NCBI GenBank assembly: GCA_024516035.1
Contig: CM044963.1
Coordinates: 24,302,935-24,366,934, forward strand
Source: Bactericera cockerelli
Taxonomy: Eukaryota > Arthropoda > Insecta > Hemiptera > Triozidae
Reading direction: 5' to 3'
Length of the DNA: 64,000 nt
Shown here one piece after another: positions 46,640 through 57,978 of the stretch. Under the pieces are notes generated by a model, which saw only the letters and a program-made list of their open reading frames with translations, had not been told where the DNA came from and did not search any database. Both the position numbers and the translations under genes were made by a program. Within the stretch, counting starts at the first letter, position 1; every line of letters starts with the position of its first letter.

Positions 46640-48728
46640 AATAAAAAATGCTCAAAAATATAATCCCATCGAACTGAAAATAAATGGTAAAATAACAGAC
46701 AAAGGAGATACAATAGCTGAGCATTTCAACGCCTATTTTGAAACTGTTGCTGAACAACTTATTTCCCCTAATAACAGCAAACATACTACCACAGCATATG
46801 CAAACACCAACACTAGCAACATTGCAAACATCCCACTGCTAACTAATAATACAACCAACAACATTAACACAACCAACAACATTAACACAACCAACAATAC
46901 ATTCAATCACACTACAAACACAACAACGAATGCATTTAACAATAATCCAAGCAACCCAACTTCAGCAACTATCAAAATTACAACATCAAATAACACAAAT
47001 CCTACAGACAATGAAATAACAAACACATATGATACCACACTAATCAGCTCCCCACATTCACTAGACAATAATAATCCAAACAGTTCCCAACAACATATTC
47101 AATTCAACTTGGAACCCACAACACCAGCAGAAATAATCAAAATCACCAAACTCTTAAAAAATAAAACAGCTAAGGGAGAAGACGAAATACCTTTGCTAGT
47201 TATACAAGACTGCATTGAGTCACTAGCAGAACCTCTTAGTTCACTTTTTAATAGCTCACTTGACTCAGGTGTATATCCGTATAACTTTAAGAATGCAATT
47301 ATAGTGCCACTCTTCAAAAAAGGTCAACGCAATCTTGTAGAGAATTACCGACCAATCTCATTGCTCACAACAATCTCAAAAATATTTGAAAAACTAATGC
47401 ATAAACGCTTACTAAACCACCTACAAAAACATAATATCCTCTGTGATGTGCAATTTGGTTTCATAAATGACCGCTCCACAGCTGATGCCATTTCCAACTT
47501 CTTATCTGAACTTTATTTTAATATATACAAATCCAAGATGGCGATAGGTATATTTTGCGACCTTAGCAAGGCGTTCGATTGCGTTGACCACGCCCATCTA
47601 CTTAATAAACTAAAATTATATGGCATAGAAGGGAAAGCCTTAAAATGGTTTGAATCATATCTAACGGGGAGAACACACCAGGTCTCTATAGAGACTCTTG
47701 GTGTAAATAATACATGTGAGGGCGTTTTATCGGGAAAGAGGGATGTTAAAAGGGGCGTGCCCCAGGGGTCAATTTTAGGACCCCTGCTCTTCCTGCTGTA
47801 TGTTAATGACATACAATCTTGCACATCTGTGAATGCCCACTTTACCCTCTTTGCCGATGATACCTCCATACTTCTGACGGATGACAATTATGAGAGTATC
47901 TGGTCCAATGCACATAGAGTAACAGAAGATCTCATTAATTGGTTTAGAAAAAAGGAATTATATCTCAACTATGACAAGACTGTATTTCTCTTTTTTAAAT
48001 CACCCAGGGCTTCAAGATTTAATCAAAATATAATAGTAAATAACCCCAATCCAATAACAATAAAACCAGCCATCAATACAAAATTTCTAGGAATAAATCT
48101 TGACTACCGTCTAACCTGGATTGAGCACATAGAATACCTTCAAAATAAACTTAGCTCTTCTCTCTTCCTAGTGAAATCAGTCTAAAAACGATACAACAGC
48201 AAATTAGCTCTATTGACCTTCCACGCCCATTTCCAAAGCAAAATTCGATATGGCATTTCATTTTGGGCGGGAACTTGTCCAACCAGAGATAGTGAAATTT
48301 TTGTAATGCAAAAGAAAGCAATAAGGGCAATTTACTCAATGGACTATAGAGACTCATGCCGTCCCGTGTTCCTTAGTCAAAAAATACCCACTTTTTATGC
48401 ACTATACTATTTAGAACTCTGTTGTACCATTCAAAAACTCCTTCCCAAATTCACAACAATAAGTCAAATCCACACATATGAAACTCGGCATCGTAACAAT
48501 ATACAAGTTCCAAAACATACATCATATGCAAAATCATATATCATAAATGGAATAAAAATTTTCAATACCATCCCAAATAACTTAAAATCTTTAAACCCTG
48601 AAAACTTTCGAAATACACTAAAAAAAATACTTACCGAAGGGGTACCTTATACTCACGAAGAAGCAAAATTTTTAATAAAAAACGCAAACATATCCAACAT
48701 CAAACCATTAATACCTGAAACTATATAA
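46640..48728 (+). pseudogene. Non-LTR retrotransposon RT with one stop
   Basis: A leading Asn/Thr-rich segment (46850-47100) is followed by reverse transcriptase from 47109. Motifs in order are KGEDEIPLLVIQDC, VPLFKKGQ, NYRPISLLTTISKIFEKL, QFGFINDRSTADAI, FCDLSKAFDCVDH, GVPQGSILGPLLF and the catalytic LFADDTSIL. The frame stops at 48183 (TAA after LVKSV) and resumes in the same frame to 48728 with a typical C-terminal region (MQKKAIRAIY). Only this stop interrupts about 540 codons. The endonuclease is missing (5' truncation). A CR1/Jockey-group placement is an inference. Confidence 0.85.
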
Positions 48729-48747
48729 TATCTCACCACCATCTTTC

Positions 48748-48778
<31 letters not shown>

Positions 48779-49240
48779 CTTCTTCCTTGTACAAAAATAC
48801 TTATTAGAATATACCTACATCATTAACCCACGCACAAATGCATACACAAATGCATTCATTCACATACATTCATTCATTCACATACATGCATTCATTCACA
48901 TACATGCACACACATGCATTCATTCACATACATGCATTCATTCACATACATGCATTCATTCACATACATGCACACACAGACGCATGCACATGGACACACA
49001 CAAACACCACCCACATAAACACAATTTTATTATATGAATGAAATATTTTCATGATAATATGTCTTTTTTTTATTTTTTTAGTTTAGTTAGTTTTTTTAGT
49101 TTTAGTTTTTTTTTTTTTTTTATTTTTTTATATAGCTAAAAATTTATTTGTATATTTTTTATTTAGATATGTATGACTTTGTACCACATACAATTGTATA
49201 TTTTGTACAAATAAAACAATAAATTAAATTAAATATCTTT
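48729..49240 (+). repeat. LINE 3' end with CATTCATTCACATACATG microsatellite
   Basis: A T24 run at 48754, then an 18-bp repeat of CATTCATTCACATACATG type (48838-48970), T/A-rich sequence, and a terminal (AAATT)n-like end near 49220-49235. This is the non-coding tail of the preceding retrotransposon. Confidence 0.65.
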
Positions 49241-49319
49241 CGTATATACATTTTTTTTGTTCCCATGAAGTACTAGTGTACTTTTCGACAAACTACTTAT
49301 TTATGAGATAGACAAACGA

Positions 49320-50010
49320 AAGCCAAATCGTCCAGTATGCAAGTTAAAACAGAACCCCTCTTAGTGAGGTTGCTTCGCTCCCTCACTGTGTTCGGTTAAT
49401 AATAGTATGTCCTATATTGTGTAACGTCAATATTATTATTTTTTGGCTTCCTTTTACATGGCAGGGTTCTCCTTAAAGAAGCTCTTCCATCCAACAATAA
49501 CTAGTGTTTCTCTGAACAGTAAACCTCAAACAGATTCAACTATCGCATTATAAATGTACATTCAAGCATGAGGACATCGAGACCTTTTATTCAATACCCC
49601 ACTCGATAAGTTTTATATAAAACATATCAAGCGGCCTTTTTTTATTTTTTTGGCCCTTTATCGATTTTTTACCACAGTGCGGCCCCCTTAGGTTTCACAA
49701 TTTCCGAATTTCACTAATGAACTTATATATATTTTTCAACGACTCAAGAGTGTTACTTGTTTTTTTTTAAAGAAAAGAAAAATCGTTTTCATTTTTTACC
49801 AAGACGGCCCCCATTTGGCCTCGAGTGGTCAACTTAAAGTAAAAGTAAAATTTTAGGATTAGAAAATAAACATGTATATAAAATTTCATCAATTTTGAAG
49901 AATCCGTTCGGGAGTTATCGCAAACAGAACAGACAAACGAAAGCCAATTTGTCCAGTACCCATGTTAAAACAGAACCTCACTTAGTGAGTTCGTTCTCAC
50001 TGTGTTCGGT
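49320..50010 (-). repeat. Dispersed repeat related to 13670-14530
   Basis: Carries the same ordered segments as the plus strand at 13.7-14.5 kb: CGAGACCTTTTATTCAAT, GGGGGCC-type spacers, GAATCCGTTCGGGAGTTATC, GACAAACGAAAGCC and CACTGTGTTCGG. The last two are duplicated near 49315-49400. It lacks the TTAA MITE. Confidence 0.6.
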
Positions 50011-50582
50011 TAATTATGTTTAAAAGAAGGTAAGATAAAAAGCGAGACCCTCCCTCAAGTCGAAGAACGATTAGAGAGATAGTCTGGGTTATTCTAAAAT
50101 TAATCCCGTTTCATAAATTGGCCCTTTGTCACAGATTTTTACAAGGATACTGTGGTGCCGTCCATTTTATCCAATATGGGCCCCTCAACTAGTTCAGATA
50201 GTGTGTACACCCTTAACATATTTCCTTAATTTATGTCAGATCTAACAATTAGGTCTTTTAAGTGCCATTATTCCAGCAGTATGTCCAAGATGTATTATTA
50301 TGTGGTAAAAATCCCAAATTGGAGGATAACTATGCAGGTAATTTTACAATTAATTTGTGTGAAAGAATACTGAGAACGAAGCTTATTGTGTTGTTCACGT
50401 AATAAATGACAAATATATTTTTTTAACTGAAATTTTTTTATTGTATATTATAAATGAGGTACAGCACAACCCACAACAAAAAGGGTAATAGTACCTCATA
50501 AACTCACTAAATTTAATGTAATTATGTAAAATTAAAATAAGTAAAGAGTATTTAGTTAAAAATACTAAAAAAAAAAAAAAAA
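50011..50582. other. AT-rich DNA, no gene
   Basis: A segment with CCTCCCTCAAGTCGAAGAA and ATCCCGTTTCATAAATTGGCC (50048-50125) resembles MITE ends seen elsewhere (17365-17400). Nothing else is recognised. Confidence 0.35.
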
Positions 50583-50680
50583 AATTAACATGTCCCAGCC
50601 GGGTTTCGAACTCGCGGAGTTCTGGCGCCTCTAGCATCATTCAGTGCCGCCCTTACCACTGAGCTAACTGTACTGTAGTT
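50583..50680 (-). repeat. tRNA-derived SINE head (family A)
   Basis: On the minus strand: TTAGCTCAGTGGTAAGGGCGG (A box), then GTTCGAAACCCGGCTGGGACA (B box plus a 3' acceptor-like end), then an oligo-T/A body. It is well preserved compared with 21538 but lacks the 5' acceptor bases needed for a tRNA gene. Confidence 0.7.
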
Positions 50681-51114
50681 GAATATACGTGGTTTTTGCA
50701 ATACATAAAAGCTTCACTTTACTTTACTTTGTATAATAAACTTTTTAGCGGCCAGCGAAAGAAAATAATATTTACTAGAGAGAATTGGATAGGGAGGGAT
50801 AGCCTTTCAATTCCTATGTACCTAAGAGGTACCTACATTCCTAATTAGGAATAGGTATTAGGTAGTGTAGGGGCTTTTACAAAGTTTTCTATGAAACTTC
50901 AACATTTCCTACTTAGAAAGGTCCCCAAACATTTATGACATTCATGTTACACATACATATTATGTAACATTGGGTACCTACTAGAGATTTTTTTACATTT
51001 TTGAACCTAATTTAACCAACATTTTAGAAGAAAAAAAAATCTTTTCTTTTTCGCTCCTTGGGCATTACAGGTTTAATATTGTTATTATGTATGAATTTAT
51101 TTGTGGTCAAGCAC

Positions 51115-51395
51115 AAGGCCTCTTCACAAATTTTGTGGGAAGCGCAGCATTACTAAGAGCCTCCTTTACTTTTTAAATTTCTATTACATTAATTTATTTT
51201 TACTCTGGTAATGCCGCCACTGGTCGTTACTTTTTCAGTAACTACTCATTTTTCCTCACGAGGTATGAGTAGACCCCAAACACCCAAGTAATGTGCAGAA
51301 AATTCCTGCCCAGCTGGGGATCGAATAGGTACAAGTTACCATGCGTGGTAAGCTTAGCGCGCTAACTCACTCGGCACCGGCGACTATTTATGGGT
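51115..51395 (-). mobile_element. SINE family B, minus-strand copy
   Basis: Reverse complement of the SINE at 32403-33368 without the nested foldback. The head (box A GTGAGTTAGCGCGC, box B degenerate TTCGATCCCC) is at 51310-51395, and the body ends with GTGAAGAGGCC at 51118. Confidence 0.8.
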
Positions 51396-51479
51396 TAGTA
51401 TACCTCTACACAATTTCACATCGGGACATGTGGATTGAAAGGTTTGTGAGTGAATAGGTATATACATAATAAACTAGAT

Positions 51480-51903
51480 TAAATATCTATACTCCAATGT
51501 TATTCTGTGCTCTGAAAATGATCCTTTTCCTAATTAACGGCCAAATGGTAGCTTTTGGAATCATGAAACTATAAAAAGGCACACCTACCACCCAGAAGAA
51601 AAAAAATGAGCCATCGTTCATGAAAATCGGTCCAGTAGTTTTGGCTGTAGAGCGGTCAACGTCAAAGAAGAAGCAGAATTTTTTGAAAAAAAATGACGTT
51701 TTTACAGTGTGATTTTGACCAACTTAACTCAAACGATTTCGATATTTCTTTTTTAAAAGCTTGTCTATTATCGTGCCCCAATCTGTACATATAATTCAAT
51801 CTCCTCCATCACTTGTACTTTTTCTCCTACAACTACACGAAATGTGCTACTTATGCTGTCGCGTATAGTATACTCTTGGTAGCGCGCGAACTATTTCGAT
51901 TGA
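51480..51903 (+). repeat. Dispersed repeat X, copy without MITE
   Basis: See 45740-46400. This copy ends abruptly at 51903, where a minus-strand LINE begins. It supplies the empty TTAA site at 51534-51537. Confidence 0.7.
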
Positions 51904-53125
51904 CTTGGCGGGTCGGAGCGCTACCGCGCTCCTTAATAAGACTGGTCCAAGTACGCTTCCTTGGGGAACGCCTGCACATATTTCTTGCAGTTCAGAATAT
52001 GCATCTTCATGTTTAATTCTAAAATACCGATTTGAGAGGTATGATTCAAGAATTTTTGCAAGTTTTCTGGCAACATTTTTTTCAACTTGAATTTCAAGAC
52101 TTCATGCCATACTTTATCAAAAGCTTTAGTTACGTCTAGAAATACTGCGGAGCATACTTTCTTTTCATCTATTGATTTTTCTATCAGATGTAACAGTCTG
52201 TGCACTTGTTTTATGGTAGAGTGTTTTGTTCTGAACCCAAACTGATGGTCTGGTATAAGTTTCTTGTCAGAAATGACTGATGTTAAACGCTTGTATAAAA
52301 GTTTTTCGAACAATTTTGATAGCACAGGGAGCAGAGAAATGGGTCTATAAGACTTCAGCTCCTCGGGTTGTTGTCCTGGTTTCTGAATCATGATCACTTC
52401 AGCAATTTTCCATAATTGCGGCACGTATTGTATCTTGAAGGCAGCGTTTATGATTTGTGTTATCCTAACGCAAGCTTTCCGAGGGAGTTCCTTGAAGACT
52501 TGACCTGTTATTAGGTCATATCCAGGCGATTTTTTTGGATTAATTTCTTTATCAATTGTTCTCTGTAGCTCTCTTACTGTTATGCAAGGGATATAGTAAT
52601 CCTCTTCTTGATATAGCATATGTGGAAGAGGTTGTTCATTTGAATCTGGTTCGTTAGGATTAAAGATTTTTGATAAATATTTAGCAAATAGTTGACATTT
52701 ATTATTATTATCACGGATTCATTTACCCTCCGAGTCTCTCAATGGTGGAGATTGAATAATGGGTCTTTTGAGTGGTTTAATGGCTTTCCATAATGAGTAG
52801 TCTGAAATTTGATCCGGGGAAAGCTCGCTAAGAAAGGTATTAATTGATTCCTTTTTTAAATCTTGTATTTCTTTACGCACCTTTTCTGATAACTTATTGT
52901 AAATTGTTTTATGAAGATGGTAGCGAGTGTTCTGCCACTTCTTCCGTGCTCTCCTTTTTTCTTTTATGAGTGTAATAATTTCTCTGGGGTAATTTATTCC
53001 ATGAAGTTTCTTGGAAACTTGAGGTGCATTGTCCCACGCAGACTTTTGTATAGCATCAACAAGATCTTCAAGAGCTTGATCGATTTCGTCTTCCGTTTCC
53101 AGAGGAGAATTATTACTTTCCGAAA
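51904..53125 (-). pseudogene. Jockey-type LINE fragment
   Basis: From 53125 downward on the minus strand: the linker region (AWDNAPQVSKKL, IKEKRRARKKWQNTR), a break at 52715 (52620-52715 is poorly conserved), then RT: KSPGYDLITGQVFKELP, SYRPISLLPVLSKLFEKL, HQFGFRTKHSTIKQVHRL and AVFLDVTKAFDKVWH. The AGVPQGSVLGPVLL block is reached only after a frameshift near 51975, and the element then ends at the border with repeat X, before the catalytic FADD. Its 5' end lies only about 125 bp upstream of the repeat-protein exon at 53250. Confidence 0.85.
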
Positions 53126-53249
53126 GAATTATTACTTTCGGAGAAATCTGAAATTTTTTTGCATCAAATATTAGAAATATATCGGAAGTAAAATAACAAG
53201 TTTCACCTTCATTAACTATTTCAAAAATCAAAAATATTTATTGTTTCAG

Positions 53250-54098
53250 GTAAGTGCTCGTTGCTTTTGGCGTCGAAGGAGAGTTATGTGTTGCCAGTGT
53301 CACCGAAGACAGCGCCAGCGACATGACAGGTATTATCCACCCCAGCATCAAGATCCAGGCATCTATATGCCACCACGAGTGCCACTACCAAAACCACCAC
53401 CACCACCACCACCACCACCACCACCAAAACCATGTCAACCACCACCACCACCAAAACCATGTCAACCATCACCACCACCACCACCACCACCACCGAAACC
53501 ATGTCAACCACCACCATCACCAAAACCATGTCAACCATCACCACCACCACCACCGAAACCATGTCAACCACCACCACCGCCACCACCACCAAAACCATGT
53601 CAACCACCTCCACCTCCACCACCACCACCACCACCACCGCCACCACCTCCACCTCCCAAGAGAGCACTACCCAACTGTTCACAACATTGCCCATGTTGTC
53701 ATTGTTGTTCAAAACAACCATAAAAAAAAAAAACACCAGCACCGACAACAACAACCACAAAAACATCAGCACCAACAACGTCACCGCCAACAAGAAAATG
53801 TTCACAAGAAAAATCACCAGAAGCAGAAGAATACAAGTGCATAGAAGAAAAATCAAAAGAAAAATGCAAGTGCCCACAGGAAAAATCGTCACAACCACAA
53901 AAACAAATCTTACCAGAAGAAGTACCACAATCACAACTAATACCCATAATCATGCCACAACGAAAACAGCAAGACTTGCAACAAGTACGCCCGATATCAC
54001 AACTGGTACCCATAAACATACTAAAGCCACAAGAACGAGGTGTATCGGAAAAATGTTACAGGAAACCGATTGTTATTGAATTCAAAATTACAATTTAA
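53250..54098 (+). CDS. Pro/Cys-rich repeat protein exon, copy 1
   Basis: Preceded by the acceptor TTTATTGTTTCAG and opened by GTAAGT. In phase 0 it reads VSARCFWRRRRVMCCQCHRR.., then YYPPQHQ, then about seven KPCQ blocks with runs of 3-17 Pro, then NCSQHCPCCHCCSKQP. A TAA at 53721 next to an A12 run ends this frame. The same frame is then open for 124 more codons: TPAPTTTTTKT, SPPTRKCSQEKSPEAEEYKC, KCKCPQEKSSQ, ending at 54098. Copy 3 has the same C-terminal frame with an in-frame 18-bp indel, which supports coding. It is either a 157-residue Cys-tailed product or a longer protein broken at 53721. It looks extracellular and mucin-like; no known family. Confidence 0.5.
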
Positions 54099-54464
54099 AA
54101 ATAATATTTTTACCAATGCTTTCTGGTTTATAGACATCGTGTATAGGTACTTGTGTAGTGAGAAGGTGGATCTGGCCACACAGAAGCTATTGTAGTAAAT
54201 AAAGGCGGAAATTTTAGGATAGGAATCATTGAGCATGTACTTGTTTTTAACAATAGTTATTTTGTTGAGGGGGGGGGGACTTCAGTATCTTGATTGATAA
54301 TGTGGTGGACTCATAACTGGAAGTCGGTGGTTTGACTCCAAAGTTCCGAGAAGTTTTCACATCGTGATTAACACGAATATGACAACTTTTTTTTATGTTC
54401 TGGGGTGAATTAATACTTTTCTCAAATGTAAATAAATAGATTAATGATGTCGAACTGCGTTTAC

Positions 54465-54695
54465 TAGGGTTTATTCTTTTAAGTAACACAATATTGAATG
54501 AGCGCTCTCAACGTTGTCTATCGGAGCAGGAGGTACCGTAAGGGAGGATAGAATGTTGACATGGTTAATACATGATAAGATGTGTTGAACAGATAGGGTT
54601 TCACCTCAAGAACAATAAGGTGGTGCGATACCCTGGGAAAGGAAATTGTGCGTAGCTCTCGTATGATCTATCCTCATACAATATAGAAAAACCTC
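54465..54695 (-). pseudogene. I-type LINE RNase H C-terminal fragment
   Basis: The minus strand reads RIDHTRATHNFLSQG..PPYC, then a degraded ..VQHIL.. knuckle, then VPPAPIDNVER. It aligns with RIGHTRLTHSFLFKRTPQPLC and the following knuckle of the element at 30896-31437. It is short and interrupted. Confidence 0.55.
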
Positions 54696-54889
54696 TTACA
54701 ACTTGTTATACAATCTTTTTATTTATTTTGTGGACTGTAATGTAACATGCAGTTTTAAAAAATACATCTCTGTTTTCCCAACAGAAACAATAAGTCCTTC
54801 TCTAGGTTTTGAAGTAAAATGTTAACACAAAGATTATTTTCTCATTTCAATTATTGTATTTTTGTCTATTTATTTACTGTATTTAACAA

Positions 54890-55083
54890 TGGAAAATCGT
54901 GTGATTATCCATCGTAACAAAAACAAATGTTGCCACAACAATGCCGTAACCACAACAGTAGGACTTGCAACAAGTACACCTGATATCACAATCGGTTCAT
55001 CTATCAATATCCAAGGGCCATTTCACCGAATGCTTGGAGTGATAAAAGAACCATATATCTCTCTATTTCTGGACGTTTCATAA
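54890..55083 (+). pseudogene. Repeat-protein C-terminal fragment, copy 1b
   Basis: Contains GGACTTGCAACAAGTACACC and TGATATCACAATCGG, matching the C-terminal parts of copies 1 and 3. It then carries TATCCAAGGGCCATTTCACC, which is also 3' of copy 3. An internal deletion removes the coding continuity. It is a relic of a further duplication unit. Confidence 0.6.
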
Positions 55084-55304
55084 CCTTAAAAGCAACTGAA
55101 AAATCATTGCTACGTTTGAGGTTATGAAACGTCCAGAAATATAAAAAAAAATTCAAATCGGATCAAAAATTATTAAAAAAAAAAAAAAAAAAAAAACCGA
55201 ACACAATACTTCCGATTTCTAATGTTAGAAATTTATCGGAAGTAAAATTAATTGTTTCACCTTCATTAACTATTTCAAAAACACAAAAATATTTATTGTT
55301 TCAG

Positions 55305-56967
55305 GTAAGTGGTCGCTTCTTAGGTGGGCTTCTAAGGAGCATTTTCTGTTGCTCATGTGGCCAAACCAAGCGCCCGCGACGTGAAAGGTACCATCGACGT
55401 GAAAGGTGCTATCGACGTGAAAGGTACCACCATCACCATCACCATCGAGGCAGACATTGGGACGGGGGTCCTCAACGATACTATACGAAGCCATCGGCAC
55501 ACCGAAGAGAGTGGGGGCTACCAAAACGAACAACAACATCAACACCACCACCACCAAAACCATGTCAACCACCACCACCAAAACCATGTCAACCACCACC
55601 ACCAAAACCATGTCAACCACCTCCACCACCTCCACCTTGTAAGCCACCACCACCACCACCACCTCCACCTTGTAAGCCACCACCACCACCACCACCACCA
55701 CCACCTTGTAAACCACCACCTCCACCACCCCCACCACCACCACCACCTCCAACAACAAAAAACCACCTCCACCCCACCACCACCACCACCTCCAACAACA
55801 AAAAAACCACCTCCACCTCCACCTCCAACAACAAAAAAACCACCTCCACCTCCACCACCACCACCACCACCACCTCCCACCAACCAACAAAAAAACCACC
55901 TCCACCACCACCACCACCCACCCCCACCTCCACCTCCAACAACAAAAAAACCACCTCCACCACCCCACACCTCACCTCCAACAACAAAAAAAACCACCTC
56001 CACCAAACACCACCACCACCACCACCACCTCCACTCAACAACAAAAAAACCACCTCCACCACCACCCACCACACCTCCAACAACCAAAAACCACCCCACC
56101 CCACAACACCACCCCACCACCTCAACAACAAAAACCACCCCACCACCACCCCACACCACCACCTCCAACAACAAAAAAACCACCTCCACCACTCACCCCA
56201 ACACAAAAACACCCACACCACCCCACACCCACCCACTCACAACAAAAACCACCTCCACCACCACACCACCACCTCCACCACAACAACAAAAAACCACCTC
56301 CACCACCTCCACCACCTCCACCACCACACCACCACCTCCACCACCACCTCCAACACACAAAAAAAACCACTCACCACCACACCACCACCCACCACACTCC
56401 CAACAAAAAAAACCACCTCCACCACACCTCCACCACCTCCACACCACCCACACACCACCTCCACCACCAACACCACAAAAACAACACCACCCCCACACTC
56501 AACACCACCTCACCACCACCTCCAACATCAAAAAAAACCACCCCACCACCACCACCACCTCCAACACACACTCACAACCACCTCCACAACCAAAAAAACC
56601 ACTCCACCACCACCTCCAACACAAAAAAACCACCTCCACCTCCACCACCACCACCACACCAACACCATGTCAACCACCAACACCACCACCAACACCATGT
56701 CAACCACCTCCACCACCACCACCACCACCACCAACACCATGTCAACCACCACCACCACCACCAACACCATGTCAAGTGACAACAATAACTACAACCACAC
56801 CTTACAAAATAACGAGAAAAAAAAAGAGACCACCACTGAGAACAAGAAATACAACCACACCTTACAAAATACCGGGAGAAAAAAAGAGACCGCCCAAGTG
56901 TTTACCAGAACAAGATTGTCCAGAGGAAAAATCAGAAGAAAAGGAGTGCATTAATTGTCAAGTCTAA
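55305..56967 (+). CDS. Pro/Cys-rich repeat protein exon, copy 2
   Basis: The same acceptor (ATTTATTGTTTCAG) and GTAAGT start as copy 1. Reads VSGRFLGGLLRSIFCCSCGQ, RERYHRRERC.., HHHHHHRGRHWDGG, then KPCQPPPP and PPPPCKPPP blocks. The Pro frame then drifts between the three frames through the CCA/ACAACA-rich middle (about 55750-56650), where PTTKKPPPPP units dominate. It re-emerges in another frame as PTPCQPPPP blocks, followed by TTTTPYKITRKKKRPP, PYKIPGEKKRPPKCLPEQDC and KECINCQV-stop at 56967. The start and end are both convincing; the middle contains frameshifts that may be real or assembly errors. The terminal Cys-Lys-Glu part differs from copies 1 and 3. Confidence 0.45.
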
Positions 56968-57059
56968 ATGTTTAGAAAGTTTATGGAAGCGCGCTGCTGC
57001 TAATCAATGACAACAACAACAACAACAAAAATTATATATAAAAATGAACACAATCACTT

Positions 57060-57645
57060 ACAGTTTAAAATATTAGAAATTTATTTGAAGTAATGTATAT
57101 GAAAAATAGTCGCATTATCACTTTTCTACGAACTGCAGTAACCCAAAATTTCAATTTTTATTTTGACATCTATTCTTGAGTTATAGGCTAAAACGGAATT
57201 TTATTAGAATCAACAAAATCTAAACGCAACAGAACTTTGAAACATTTTGAAAAGAACCGGTCTGATGAAAAATGTAAATGGAGTGTAAAATAAATGTAAA
57301 GAAGATAAAAATAGCTTTGTGGAAATTACAAAACAACAAAAATTACACAACAACAAAAATCAACACAGTGTACCCTTACTACCCTTACCGATCCATAATT
57401 TTGCCAACAGTAATGAACTATTATTATTTTATTACATGGTATTTTTTAGATACATAAAGTTACAATTAAATGATTATTGATTTCATATCACTCAATTCAG
57501 AGTTATGAAGAAGTAAAGGACTTTCTACTTCTGTTTCATAGGTAGAGCACCTTCAAAGTAACTAAGTCTAAACAAAGTGACTTCTATTTTTTATAATTAT
57601 AAAACTTTCATGGTTATATACTAGCCTAGACCAATACCTAATTTG
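57060..57645. other. Intergenic or intron DNA between repeat copies
   Basis: AT-rich, with a degenerate copy of the ATTAGAAATTTAT palindrome at 57080. No gene is recognised. Confidence 0.4.
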
Positions 57646-57649
57646 TGGT

Positions 57650-57825
57650 GATGTACAAGGCCTCTTCACAATTTTTGTGGGTAGCGCAGCATTACTAAGA
57701 GCCTCCTTCACATGTCGAATTATTGTATTACATTAATTTCTTTTTCCTCTGGTAATGCCACCACTGGTCGTTACTCATACAAGTAACAACTCATTTTTCC
57801 TCAAAAGTGAACCCCAAATACCCAA
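57650..57825 (-). repeat. SINE family B, 5'-truncated minus copy
   Basis: The 3' part of the SINE body (GTGAAGAGGCC end at 57653, GGTAATGCCACCACTGG at 57750) without the tRNA-like head. It shows the uninterrupted body across the site of the nested foldback in 32618-33272. Confidence 0.75.
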
Positions 57826-57978
57826 TGTATTTTTCCATTAGCTCTTTTAAGATTAAGTATAATTTCAATAAAGTACAAAAAGTATTTCGAAAACAAAGAT
57901 TATTTTTCTTGTTCTCATTAATTTAGATGCTTCCACAAATATAGCGAAATATTTCTTCAAAAATATTTCATGTTTCAG

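Noticed and set aside
53254..53844. His/Asn-rich and Thr-rich alternative frames on the plus strand
   Set aside because: Shadow frames of the CCA repeat; only the KPCQ/PPP frame starts at the splice acceptor and contains the recurring Cys.
55270..56785. Minus-strand Gly/Trp/Val-rich frames opposite the repeat-protein exons (also 53284-53934, 57865-59592)
   Set aside because: Reverse complements of CCA/ACA repeats. The acceptor sites, upstream homology and unique C-terminal tails all lie on the plus strand.
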